DNA from: Actinokineospora terrae
GTDB lineage: Bacteria; Actinomycetota; Actinomycetes; Mycobacteriales; Pseudonocardiaceae
Length of the DNA stretch: 64,000 bases
Reading direction: 5' to 3'
Assembly (NCBI RefSeq): GCF_900111175.1
Contig: NZ_FOGI01000012.1
Coordinates: 124,001 to 188,000 of the forward strand
Shown here: piece by piece, positions 17,407-27,887 of the stretch
Layout: each line of letters opens with the position of its first letter
How positions within the stretch are numbered: the stretch's first letter is position 1
Notes under the pieces: model-generated
Told to the model about the DNA's origin: nothing
The model's input: the letters and a program-made list of their open reading frames with translations, nothing else
Databases searched by the model: none
Program-made: the position numbers and the translations under genes

Positions 17407-17435
17407 TTGCCACTTTGCTATCTTTCGTGCTAACA
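17407..17435 (+). promoter_or_regulatory. Candidate leuS promoter
   Basis: TTGCCA at 17407-17412 is followed after 17 bp by CTAACA at 17430-17435. The surrounding stretch is unusually AT-rich for this window. The -10 match is moderate. Confidence 0.4.
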
Positions 17436-17503
17436 CCGACCGAATCCACGTCTTGGGCGCGAACTGGTCGATGACGCAACCAGGGAAGCGGGACTAGGGA
17501 GAC

Positions 17504-20002
<2,499 letters not shown>

Positions 20003-20013
20003 TCCGCTACCGG

Positions 20014-20056
20014 ACTGCCGGTGGTGACAATGGCTTGCCCTGTCACCACCGGCAGT
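20014..20056 (+). terminator. leuS terminator
   Basis: A 16-bp perfect stem: ACTGCCGGTGGTGACA at 20014-20029 pairs with TGTCACCACCGGCAGT at 20041-20056 around an 11-nt loop, 11 bp after the leuS stop codon, followed by TGTCGTT. Confidence 0.9.
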
Positions 20057-20396
20057 TGTCGTTCCCGGACCCGGGCCTCCAGGTGACCGTCCACAGAGGA
20101 CGACAGGGGGAGATCGCGACCATTCGGGCATATCGCCCGTGAGTGGTCCGCCCCGGTCCACCTGACAGATTTCACCAGTGTGGCGGCCGCGTGACGTCGA
20201 CCCGCACGATCACCTGGTGGTTTAAGGGAAACACACCCCCACGGCGAGTTTGCCTGATGTTGACAAACCGGCGTTCCCACCACGATGGCCGTTGACTGTC
20301 CCATGGCCGTCTGTGAAAGCTCGGTTGCGCTCGGTGACAGCCGTTGGTCCCTGGCGGGTGACACCGGGCGCGCAACCCTGCCGATGAGGAGAACTC
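20057..20396. other. Gene-free stretch before the M4 peptidase
   Basis: 340 bp. I see no supported gene, RNA or clear promoter. A short palindromic stretch CACCTGGTGG occurs at 20212-20221, and a similar one lies upstream of the S1 protease near 12590; this is too short to interpret. Confidence 0.5.
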
Positions 20397-21947
20397 ATGA
20401 AGCGCACAGCGATGACGGCCGGTGTGGCCCTCGCCGTCCTGGCCGGTGGTGTGGTGACGTTGACCGCGCCGCAGGCGTTCGCCGGACAAGACCAGCAGAA
20501 CCAAGTGCAGGACCGACAGGCACGCGCGGTCTCCGCCGCCGACCGGGCCGCGGCCGGTGGTCTGAACGCGTTGGCGAAGGGGCCGGACGAGGTCTACGCG
20601 CGGGACATGGTCACCCCGTACCTCAACGACCTCTACACGGTCAGCTACCAGCGCAGTTGGCGCGGCGTCCCGGTCGTGGGCGGTGACGCGACCGTGCTGG
20701 TCGACGGGCAGGGCACCGTCCGGGCCACCGTCGCCGGGACCACGGCCGGGGTGGCCGTCTCGTCCACCACCGCGAAGGTCACCAAGTCGGCCGCCGAGCG
20801 GACCGCGCGCGGCCTGCAGGCGAGCACAGCCAAGGTCGAGTCCGGCCGCCTGGTCGTGAAGGTCACCGACGACAGGTCCGCGCTGGCGTGGGAACACCTG
20901 CTGATCGGCACCAAGAAGGACAGCAGCCCGAGCCACCTGACCGTCTGGGTCGACGCCACCACCGGCGCCGTGCTCGACCAGGTCGAGGACGCCGCCGCCG
21001 GATCGCTCAACAGCGAGTGGAACGGCCAGGTCACCATCACCACCAGCGGGTCGAGCGGCAGCTACCGGCTCGCCGACACCACCCGCCCCGGCCTGCAGTG
21101 CGCGGACTACAGCACCGGCACCGTGTTCTCGAAGGCCACGGACTCCTGGGGCACCGGCAACGGCACCTCGAAGGAGACCGGCTGCGGTGACGTGCTCTAC
21201 GCCGCCCAGCAGGAGTGGAACATGCTCAAGGACTGGTTGGGCCGCAACGGTCACACCGGCTCCGGCCGCAGCTGGCCCGCCAAGGTGGGTCTGAACCAGC
21301 TCAACGCGTACTGGGACGGCTCGACGGTCACCATCGGCAAGAACTCGGCTGGCAAGTGGATCGCGTCGATGGACGTCGTCGGCCACGAGTACGGCCACGG
21401 CCTGGACCAGAACACCCCGGGCGGCACGTCCCGCGAGGCCGGTCTCGGTGAGGCCACCGGCGACATCTTCGGCGCGCTGACCGAGGCCTACGCCAACAAC
21501 GGCAAGGACCGCCCCGACTACACCGTCGGCGAGACCGTCAACCTGACCGGCAGCGGCCCGATCCGCAACATGTACAACCCGTCGCTGGTCAACAACGACC
21601 CCAACTGCTACAGCTCCTCGATCCCCAACACCGAGGTGCACAAGGCAGCGGGCCCGCTCAACCACTGGTTCTACCTGCTCGCCGAGGGCTCGGCCCCCGG
21701 CGGCGGCAAGCCGAACAGCCCCACCTGCAACAACACCGCCGTCACCGGCGTCGGCGTGCAGAACGCGGGCAAGATCTTCTACGGCGGCATGCTGCTCAAG
21801 ACCTCCGGCATGACCTACAAGAAGTACCGGGTCACCACCCTGACCGCCGCCAAGAGCCTCGACAGCACCTGCAACCTCTACAACAAGACCAAGGCCGCCT
21901 GGAACGCCATCTCGCTCCCGGCCCAGCCCGGCGAGCCGACCTGCTGA
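20397..21947 (+). CDS. Secreted M4 (thermolysin-like) metallopeptidase
   Basis: 516 residues. A signal peptide (MKRTAMTAG to PQAFA, about 29 residues) is followed by a propeptide with FTP/PepSY-like character (to about residue 200), then the catalytic domain. The zinc motif is VVGHEYGHGLD (HExxH). The third ligand Glu is in EATGDIFGAL, and the catalytic-domain histidine is in HKAAGPLNHWFY. A GAGGAG site precedes the ATG. The enzyme is expected to be secreted as an inactive precursor, self-process and digest extracellular protein. It is a single gene closed off by a bidirectional hairpin. Confidence 0.93.
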   Translation: MKRTAMTAGVALAVLAGGVVTLTAPQAFAGQDQQNQVQDRQARAVSAADRAAAGGLNALAKGPDEVYARDMVTPYLNDLYTVSYQRSWRGVPVVGGDATVLVDGQGTVRATVAGTTAGVAVSSTTAKVTKSAAERTARGLQASTAKVESGRLVVKVTDDRSALAWEHLLIGTKKDSSPSHLTVWVDATTGAVLDQVEDAAAGSLNSEWNGQVTITTSGSSGSYRLADTTRPGLQCADYSTGTVFSKATDSWGTGNGTSKETGCGDVLYAAQQEWNMLKDWLGRNGHTGSGRSWPAKVGLNQLNAYWDGSTVTIGKNSAGKWIASMDVVGHEYGHGLDQNTPGGTSREAGLGEATGDIFGALTEAYANNGKDRPDYTVGETVNLTGSGPIRNMYNPSLVNNDPNCYSSSIPNTEVHKAAGPLNHWFYLLAEGSAPGGGKPNSPTCNNTAVTGVGVQNAGKIFYGGMLLKTSGMTYKKYRVTTLTAAKSLDSTCNLYNKTKAAWNAISLPAQPGEPTC

Positions 21948-21966
21948 TCTCGCCTCGTGAGAGCTG

Positions 21967-22003
21967 AGTAGGTGGGGTGGGACATCGTCCCGCCCCACCT
22001 ACT
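21967..22003. terminator. Bidirectional terminator between M4 peptidase and NmrA-like gene
   Basis: AGTAGGTGGGGTGGGAC at 21967-21983 pairs with GTCCCGCCCCACCTACT at 21987-22003 (17 positions, one G-T wobble, 3-nt loop). It sits between two convergent genes. Confidence 0.88.
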
Positions 22004-22012
22004 TGTGTGCTG

Positions 22013-22933
22013 TCACCGGGATCGGGCCTCGGGGTGCAGGTGTTGCCCCGCCCAGGTGGCGAAGCCGGTGAGGGGGATGCCGAGTGCTCGGGCGAACTCC
22101 GGGCGGCCTGGTTGACCGGTGGCGTTGAGCCATTCATGGCTGGCACCCATGGGGGGCATGCCCGCGGCGAGTGCTTGCGCCTCGGTCATGTTCGGGGCGG
22201 GCAAAGGGATCCCGAGTGTGCGCGAGAGGACCTCGGCGATCTCGGTCATCGAGAGGTAGTCGCTCGCGAGTTCGAGTTCGACCTGGTGGAAGCGGTCCGG
22301 AGCGGTGATGGCGGCGGTGGCGGCTTGGCCGATGTCGGCCACGGCGACCAGGGACAGGCGGGTGTCGGGGTCCAGGACGCTCACCAGGCCACCCTCGACG
22401 CCGCGGGGGAACAGGAACCTCATGGACGGCAGGAAGTTCTCCATGAAGAAGCCCGGCTTGAGGAGTGTCCACTGAGGAAAGCCCGCATCTCGGACCCGGT
22501 CCTGGATCGCGGCCTTCGCGCCCAGCGTGGGTTCCATGGCGGCCCAGCGGCCCTCGGCCCAGCCGGGCGCCGAGACGTGCTGGCCCGCGCCGGTGACGGA
22601 CGTGTGCACGAACTGCCGCACCCCGGCGGCCCTCGCGCCCTCGACCAGGTTGGCGCCCTGGGTCACCTCGCCCGCGAAGTCGAAGCCGTCGCCGGTGATG
22701 GCGGGCATCTGCACGGAGAAGACGGCACGGACCCCCTTCGCCGCCCTCACGATGGAGTCGACGTCGTGCAGGTCGCCGGTGACCAGTTCGGCGCCGAGCG
22801 CCTCGATCGCCCTGGCGCGGTCGGGGTCGCGGACCAACGCGCGGACCGGGACGCCCGCGGCTAACAGTGCCCGGGCGGTGGCGCCGCCCTGCCTGCCGGT
22901 CGCACCGGTCACCAGCACGGGATCACTGGACAT
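22013..22933 (-). CDS. NmrA-like NAD(P)-binding protein
   Basis: 306 residues, an atypical short-chain dehydrogenase fold. The N-terminal dinucleotide-binding motif is VTGATGRQGGATARALLAAG, with RDPDRARAIEALGAE after it. Proteins of the NmrA/HSCARG group bind NAD(P) and act as redox sensors or quinone/azo reductases; the usual SDR catalytic YxxxK is not evident. I chose ATG 22933 (GAGGAG site); an ATG four codons upstream lacks one. It is divergent from a tetR gene, and the two share palindromic operator repeats, so the regulator probably controls it. Confidence 0.85.
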   Translation of the reverse strand: MSSDPVLVTGATGRQGGATARALLAAGVPVRALVRDPDRARAIEALGAELVTGDLHDVDSIVRAAKGVRAVFSVQMPAITGDGFDFAGEVTQGANLVEGARAAGVRQFVHTSVTGAGQHVSAPGWAEGRWAAMEPTLGAKAAIQDRVRDAGFPQWTLLKPGFFMENFLPSMRFLFPRGVEGGLVSVLDPDTRLSLVAVADIGQAATAAITAPDRFHQVELELASDYLSMTEIAEVLSRTLGIPLPAPNMTEAQALAAGMPPMGASHEWLNATGQPGRPEFARALGIPLTGFATWAGQHLHPEARSR

Positions 22934-22958
22934 GGCTCTCCTCAACGGTCGGCGCTAA

Positions 22959-23012
22959 ACGGCGGGGCCCGCCACTTATCGTCGGGTACGATACGGCGGG
23001 GCCCGCCACTTA
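22959..23012. promoter_or_regulatory. Twin palindromic operators in the nmrA-tetR divergent region
   Basis: Two identical 20-bp direct repeats (22959-22978 and 22993-23012), each carrying the palindrome GGCGGG-G-CCCGCC followed by ACTTA, spaced 34 bp start to start. Between them is another inverted repeat, TATCGT-N5-ACGATA, containing -10-like TACGAT. This looks like a double operator for the adjacent TetR protein overlapping both promoters. Confidence 0.75.
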
Positions 23013-23032
23013 GCAAGATCGGAGAGGACGCC

Positions 23033-23593
23033 GTGCCGGAACGCCAGCGCGCCGACGCCCGGCGCAACTACGCGCAGATCCTGGCCGTGGCCGAGGCGGA
23101 GGTCGCCGTCCACGGCGCGAACGCCTCACTGGAGCAGATCGCCAGGACCGCGGCCGTCGGGTCGGCGACCGTGCGCAGGCACTTCCCCACCCGTCGCGCG
23201 CTACTGGAAGCCGTTTCCCGCAAGCGGATCGAGGCACTGAGCGTCCGCGCGCGGGAGTTGACCGGCCGGGGCGACAGTCGAGACGCGCTCCTGGACTGGC
23301 TTTCCGACGTCGTCGCGTACTCCGTCTCCGCCCGTGGACTGGCGGCAGCGCTGACCTACGACGCCCCGGTGCACGAGAACAGCTGCTCGGCGGCGATGGA
23401 ACAGGCGGGGGAACCGTTGCTGCGCCGAGCGATCCAGGACGGCGCGGTCGCGGCGGAGGTCACCGTCGCGGACCTGATCACGCTGGTCGTCGGCATCGTC
23501 CTGGCCACGGAGCACCACCCGGATCACGCCACTCGCGCCGACCGGTTGTTCCGGCTGGCCGTCGCGGGGCTGAGCCCGCCGGTCACGCCGTGA
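23033..23593 (+). CDS. TetR-family transcriptional regulator
   Basis: 186 residues. The N-terminal TetR helix-turn-helix is clear (RRNYAQILAVAEAEVAVHGANASLEQIARTAAVGSATVRRHFPTR spans about residues 11-55). The C-terminal ligand domain is unassigned; SCSAAMEQAGEPLLRRAIQDG resembles the TetR_C group of small actinobacterial repressors. GTG 23033 has a GGAGAGG site. It is likely autorepressed and represses the divergent nmrA-like gene through the twin palindromes. Its last 11 bp overlap the end of the SMR gene. Confidence 0.9.
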   Translation: MPERQRADARRNYAQILAVAEAEVAVHGANASLEQIARTAAVGSATVRRHFPTRRALLEAVSRKRIEALSVRARELTGRGDSRDALLDWLSDVVAYSVSARGLAAALTYDAPVHENSCSAAMEQAGEPLLRRAIQDGAVAAEVTVADLITLVVGIVLATEHHPDHATRADRLFRLAVAGLSPPVTP

Positions 23594-23897
23594 GCCTGGC
23601 GAGCACGACGCCGCCGACGATCAGGGACAGGGCGGCGATCCGGCCGAGGGTGAGCGGGTCCTTGCCGACCAGCACGCCCACGGCGATCGTGCCGACCGCG
23701 CCGATGCCGGTGAACACCGCGTACGCCGTGCCCACGGGGATCGTGCTCATCGCGCGCGACAGCAGGTACACCGCCGTCACGCCCAGGACCAGGCACAGCA
23801 GGGTCGGCAGCGGGCGGGTGAAGTTCTCCGTGGGCCGGATGCTCGACGCCCAGGCGATCTCCACGAGGCCGGCCGCGACCAGCGTCAGCCAGCCCAT
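23583..23897 (-). CDS. SMR-family efflux protein (SugE/Gdx-like)
   Basis: 104 residues with four hydrophobic helices, the standard small multidrug resistance size. The conserved membrane Glu lies in GLVEIAWASSI, and PVGTAYAVFTGIGAVGT is the family's helix-3 signature. The WASSIRPTENFTRP loop resembles SugE/Gdx proteins, which export guanidinium-type cations or quaternary ammonium compounds. Its start overlaps the end of the azoreductase gene by 13 bp, so the two are co-translated. Confidence 0.9.
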   Translation of the reverse strand: MGWLTLVAAGLVEIAWASSIRPTENFTRPLPTLLCLVLGVTAVYLLSRAMSTIPVGTAYAVFTGIGAVGTIAVGVLVGKDPLTLGRIAALSLIVGGVVLARLTA

Positions 23898-24541
23898 AGC
23901 GTGGCGACCAACTCGTCCACCGCGGTCTCGGCTCGTGCCGCCGAGTCCCGGTGGTCCGCCGTCAGGTGACCCAGGACCGGGTCGACGCGCGTGTTGCTCA
24001 ACTCGACGCTGAGGAACCGCGCGTCCTCGACAGCGAAGTGCCCGGCGAAGAAGTCACGCAGGTACCGCTCCTGGTGGTCGAACGGGGCCTTCGGGGCGCC
24101 TGGACCGTACGCGCCGCCACGGGCGCTGATGACGACGAAACCCTTGCCCTTGAATGACATCCGGGGGAACGTGATCTGGTCGATCCAGGTCTTGAGCACA
24201 CCGGGTACGGAGTAGTTGTACATCGGGCTGCCGATCAGGACGATGTCCGCGGCCAGCACCTCGTCCAGCAGCGGTTCGACGATCGCCCAGGCCGCGGCTC
24301 GTTCGGGCGTGGTGACCACCTCGGGGTAGCGCGCGGGGTCGGTGATCCCTTGCCGCAGAAGGTCATCGCAGATCTCCGTCCAGGCCTGGCCGATGGGGGG
24401 CGGTGGATCGGTCGCGAGATCGCGGTAGGTGTAGCGGCCGTCCTGGTCGGCGGCGCGCCAGGCGTGGGCGAACCGCGCGGTCAGGGCGCGGGATAACGAC
24501 CGGCTACGGGCGCTGGCGTCGAGGTGGAGCAGGTGCGGCAT
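23885..24541 (-). CDS. FMN-dependent NADH-azoreductase (AzoR-like)
   Basis: 218 residues, a flavodoxin-like fold. The FMN-phosphate loop is SARSRSLSR near the N-terminus, and the flavin-contacting motif is SPMYNYSVPGVLKTWIDQI, followed by ISARGGAYGPG. Members reduce azo and quinone compounds with NADH and protect against electrophiles. ATG 24541 has a GAGGAG site. Operon with the SMR gene, divergent from a tetR gene with palindromic operators between. Likely an inducible detoxification unit. Confidence 0.9.
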   Translation of the reverse strand: MPHLLHLDASARSRSLSRALTARFAHAWRAADQDGRYTYRDLATDPPPPIGQAWTEICDDLLRQGITDPARYPEVVTTPERAAAWAIVEPLLDEVLAADIVLIGSPMYNYSVPGVLKTWIDQITFPRMSFKGKGFVVISARGGAYGPGAPKAPFDHQERYLRDFFAGHFAVEDARFLSVELSNTRVDPVLGHLTADHRDSAARAETAVDELVATLWAG

Positions 24542-24575
24542 GAGGGGTCTCCTCGCGGGCTTAAGCGGACACTGT

Positions 24576-24614
24576 GTCCAGTTATAGCCGCCAACTGGAC
24601 TCGTTGTCCAGTTG
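24576..24614. promoter_or_regulatory. Operator for the azoreductase/tetR divergent promoter
   Basis: A perfect palindrome CAACTGGAC-TCGTT-GTCCAGTTG at 24592-24614, preceded by a third half-site GTCCAGTT at 24576-24583. The array of three alternating half-sites lies between the two divergent starts. Confidence 0.8.
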
Positions 24615-24631
24615 TTCCCTAGGTTGGACGG

Positions 24632-25195
24632 GTGCCCGCACCCCGAGAACGCGCCGACGCGGCCCGCAACCGGGCCCGCGTGCTGGCCGCGGCCGAGGAG
24701 CTGTTCGCCGACCGGGGCGCGCGCAACGTCACCATGGACGACATCGCCAAGGCCGCGGGCGTCGGCCGGGGCACGCTCTACCGCCGCTACCCCGACCGCG
24801 CCGCCATCGCGATCGCCCTGCTCGACGAGCACGAGCGCGTCCTGCAGGAGAAGCTGATGCGCGGCGACCCCCCGCTGGGTCCCGGCGCGCCACCGCGGGA
24901 GCGGCTCGCCGCGTTCTACGCCGCGATGGTCGACCTCCTCGACCGCCACAGCCACCTGGCCCTCGGCGCCGAGGTCGGCCACTCCCGCTTCGCCACCGGC
25001 GCTTACGGCTTCTGGCGCGCCCACGTGCGAGCGCTCCTGGTCGAGGCCGGAGCGGCCGACCCGGACGCCCTCGTCGACGCCGCCCTCGCCCCGCTCGCCC
25101 CGGAGGTGTTCCGGCACCAACGCGAGGAACGCGGCCTCTCGACCGAGCGGATCACGGCCGGACTGCGCGCCATCGCTCACGGTCTCACCGCGTAG
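24632..25195 (+). CDS. TetR-family transcriptional regulator
   Basis: 187 residues with a canonical TetR N-terminus (RARVLAAAEELFADRGARN, then DDIAKAAGVGRGTLYRRYPDR). The C-terminal region (about 80-187) is the ligand-binding part and is unassigned. GTG 24632 starts just after the palindromic operator. It probably represses the divergent azoreductase-SMR operon and itself, released by an electrophile or dye. Followed by a bidirectional hairpin. Confidence 0.92.
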   Translation: MPAPRERADAARNRARVLAAAEELFADRGARNVTMDDIAKAAGVGRGTLYRRYPDRAAIAIALLDEHERVLQEKLMRGDPPLGPGAPPRERLAAFYAAMVDLLDRHSHLALGAEVGHSRFATGAYGFWRAHVRALLVEAGAADPDALVDAALAPLAPEVFRHQREERGLSTERITAGLRAIAHGLTA

Positions 25196-25208
25196 ACGTC
25201 TCCGGGAG

Positions 25209-25242
25209 CCGTGCTGCCCCGGAGTGTCCTGGGGCAGCACGG
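25209..25242. terminator. Bidirectional terminator
   Basis: CCGTGCTGCCCC at 25209-25220 pairs perfectly with GGGGCAGCACGG at 25231-25242 (10-nt loop), followed by TTTC, between two convergent genes. Confidence 0.88.
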
Positions 25243-25249
25243 TTTCGGG

Positions 25250-26350
25250 TCAGCGCCGCTTGCCCATCATCTGGCACACCATGGTGGTGACGGTGTTGTC
25301 GAACAGCGACCCGGGCTCCTGGTCCACATCGGTCGCCACCTCCAGCACCGCGCTGCGGCGGCCGGAGCGGTCCTGGTAGGCGATGGTGTGGTGGCCGGGG
25401 AAGTCGCCCGCGTGACCCCAGACCCGGCCGCACCGGGTGTCGATGTAGTAGATGCCCAGGCCGTAACCGCCGTTGCGCTCCTCGACGCGGACGGTGGTCA
25501 ACATCTCCTGGAGTTGGCGCTGGTCCAGGAGTTCACCGGAGAGCAGCGCCCGGTAGAAGCGCGACACGTCAGCCGGTGTGGAGACCATCGCCCCCGCGGC
25601 ACCCTGCATCGTCGGGGACCAGGACGTGGTGTCGGTGTACTCGCCCTCGGGGGAGCGCAGGTAGCCGTGGACGTGGTTCGGACCGACCCGCGGATCGGCC
25701 GCCAGGAAGGTGTCCCGCAACCGCAGCGGACCGGTGATCCGCTCCGCCACCAACCGCGCCAGCGGCCGCTTCGCCACTGTCTCGGCGATCAACCCGGCCA
25801 GGATGTAGTTGGTGTTGTTGTACCGCCACTGCGCACCCGGCGCGGAAAGCGGCGGATGCGCCACCGCCGCCGCGACGAGCTCCCGCGCCCCCCAACTCCG
25901 CGCCGGATCAGCCATCGCCGCCGCCAACCACTGCTGGTCGTCGGTGTAGTTGAACAACCCGCTGGTGTGGTTGAGCAACTGCCGCACCGTGATCCCACGG
26001 CCACCCGGCACCACACCCGGCAACCACCGCTCGACCGAGTCCGACAGCCGAACCCGCCCCTCCCCCACCAACTGCAACACCACAGTGGACACGAACGACT
26101 TGGTAACACTGGCGATCCTGAAACTGTCCGCCCCACCAACCGGCCGCCGCGACTCCAGGGAAGCCACCCCACTGGCCACGGTCCGCACCCGCTGCCCGTC
26201 ATCCACCCGGACAACCGCCCCGGTCACCCCCGCCCGCACCAACGCGTCCAACGAGTCCCGCAGCTCACCACCGCCCTTGGCCATGGCCGCCCCGGAAGGC
26301 ACAACCACCACCAACACGGCCGCTGCCGCCACCGTGATCCACTTACGCAC
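25250..26350 (-). CDS. Secreted serine hydrolase (S12 / beta-lactamase class C fold)
   Basis: 366 residues with a signal peptide (VRKWITVAAAAVLVVVVPSGAAMA). The penicillin-binding fold motifs are in order: SVTK (in RIASVTKSF), YNN (in RYNNTNYI) and HAG (in GHAGDFPGHH). NHTSGLFNYT is also typical. Relatives are D-Ala-D-Ala carboxypeptidases, D-aminopeptidases and esterases; beta-lactamase activity need not be assumed. GTG 26350 has a GAGAGGGGA site six bases away. Single gene, divergent from the HAF-repeat gene with a 284-bp gap in which I see no clear motif. Confidence 0.88.
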   Translation of the reverse strand: MRKWITVAAAAVLVVVVPSGAAMAKGGGELRDSLDALVRAGVTGAVVRVDDGQRVRTVASGVASLESRRPVGGADSFRIASVTKSFVSTVVLQLVGEGRVRLSDSVERWLPGVVPGGRGITVRQLLNHTSGLFNYTDDQQWLAAAMADPARSWGARELVAAAVAHPPLSAPGAQWRYNNTNYILAGLIAETVAKRPLARLVAERITGPLRLRDTFLAADPRVGPNHVHGYLRSPEGEYTDTTSWSPTMQGAAGAMVSTPADVSRFYRALLSGELLDQRQLQEMLTTVRVEERNGGYGLGIYYIDTRCGRVWGHAGDFPGHHTIAYQDRSGRRSAVLEVATDVDQEPGSLFDNTVTTMVCQMMGKRR

Positions 26351-26634
26351 CGAACGTCCCCTCTCACCAGCATTTCCGTAGCGCAAGCACACCAGACGAC
26401 CCCGTGGCACCGCTTCCGGAATCCACCGGAGATCTCCCGTACTCCCGGGGTGGCACAGACCGGCTCACCGGCGAAAGTGGACTGAGGGCCAGTCCGGTTG
26501 ACGGGAGGCCGCAGATCGGCGGAGTGGTTGCCCCAACGGGCACAGTATCGGCGGTTACCCGTCCGGACCTGTGAGGGGAAGCTCCCCGCGCGTCAGACTG
26601 CCGGCAAGGGAGGATCGTCCAGGGGAGGCAGGGC

Positions 26635-27768
26635 ATGAGGGTTGGGGTTGTGGGGTTGGCTGTCGTGGTGGCGTTGGTCGGGGTGCCTGGGAGTGCCGCG
26701 GCGGCTGGGCGGCAGGGGGTGGTGTTGGAGGCACCGGGGCGGAGCAGTTGGGCGACTGATGTCAACGAGGCGGATACCGCGGTCGGGGACATCGAGACAG
26801 CGGAAGGGTTTCGGGCGCCCGCGCGGTGGGATCGGCGGGGTCGGTTGACCGTTCTTCCCTTCACCACCGGGTACTTGGGCGCACGGGCGTCCGCGATCAA
26901 CGACGCGGGCGACTCGGTGGGGTACGCCTACGACCGGGACTACAGCACGCGGGCGCTGAGCTGGAACAAGAACGGCGAGGTCACCCCGCTGACGGTGCCG
27001 GGCAGTCCGGACGTCGGGGCATCCGACATCAACGAGCGCGGCACGATCCTCGGGCAGGCCTACGTCAACTCGACCCAGTTCTACCGGGCGGTGCGGTGGG
27101 ACCGGGGGCGTGCGACCCTGTTGCAGCCCCTGGCCGGTGACGCGTACACCTCGGCGACCGCGTTGACCGACAGCGACCTCGTGGTCGGCACGTCGTCGGG
27201 TGGTCCGTCCGGTCAGGACGGTGTGCCGGTGGTGTGGGACCGCGCGGGCGCGGCGAAGGCGTTGCGGTTGCTGCCGAACTCCCGACTGTCGCTTGTGTAC
27301 GGAGCGGCCGGGACCACGGCGTACGGCATCATCATCACCACCGACGAGGTCCTCCACCCGGTCCGCTGGGACCTCGCCCGCGACGGCGCCCTCGCCCCGC
27401 TCCCCGCCCAGGACGCCGCCTACCCCCAAGCAGCCAACAACCGCGGCACCGTCGTCGGCTTCACCCGCCACCAAGACGTGAACTCCGCCGCGACGTGGCC
27501 CCGCCGAGGCCCGGCCACCACCCTGACACCACTACCAGGCGACCAATCCGCCCACGCCGACGCCGTCAACGACGCCAACGAGGTAGCGGGTATCTCGGGC
27601 AGCAACCACGCAGTCCTCTGGAACGCCTCCGGCCACGCCACCGCCCTAACCCCACCAACCGGTTCGGTCAGCCAAATAACCGACATCACCGAACGCGGCT
27701 CGGTACTCGGAACCGCCTACCTGCCCAACCAGAACCAACGCGCCATCCTCTGGCCCGCCCGCCGGTAG
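26635..27768 (+). CDS. Secreted HAF-repeat protein
   Basis: 377 residues. A signal peptide (MRVGVVGLAVVVALVGVPGSAAAA) is followed by about six copies of a roughly 50-residue repeat built around INDAGDSVGYA / INERGTILGQA / VNDANEVAGIS and AVRWDRGRATLL / HAVLWNASGHATAL. This is the extracellular HAF-repeat pattern, likely a beta-propeller. Function is unknown in the family; it acts outside the cell. GGGGAGG precedes the ATG. A perfect hairpin follows 54 bp after the stop. Confidence 0.85.
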   Translation: MRVGVVGLAVVVALVGVPGSAAAAGRQGVVLEAPGRSSWATDVNEADTAVGDIETAEGFRAPARWDRRGRLTVLPFTTGYLGARASAINDAGDSVGYAYDRDYSTRALSWNKNGEVTPLTVPGSPDVGASDINERGTILGQAYVNSTQFYRAVRWDRGRATLLQPLAGDAYTSATALTDSDLVVGTSSGGPSGQDGVPVVWDRAGAAKALRLLPNSRLSLVYGAAGTTAYGIIITTDEVLHPVRWDLARDGALAPLPAQDAAYPQAANNRGTVVGFTRHQDVNSAATWPRRGPATTLTPLPGDQSAHADAVNDANEVAGISGSNHAVLWNASGHATALTPPTGSVSQITDITERGSVLGTAYLPNQNQRAILWPARR

Positions 27769-27822
27769 CACATGGCCTCGCAACCGGGCCGACCAACGAT
27801 CCGGGCATCAATACATCCCGTA

Positions 27823-27854
27823 GAGCCCGTGACCACCGAGGTGGTCACGGGCTC
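27823..27854. terminator. Bidirectional terminator
   Basis: GAGCCCGTGACCAC at 27823-27836 pairs perfectly with GTGGTCACGGGCTC at 27841-27854 around a 4-nt loop, between the convergent HAF and S1 protease genes. Confidence 0.92.
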
Positions 27855-27887
27855 CAGGGGTCCCTGCGAGGAGTATTCAGCCCGGGG

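Larger units (their letters stand above)
17086..17503. other. Divergent ileS-leuS intergenic region
   Basis: 418 bp with no supported gene. It carries promoter candidates for both synthetase genes (listed separately). The GC-rich middle (about 17200-17400) contains open frames but none with family similarity or a good start. Confidence 0.6.
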
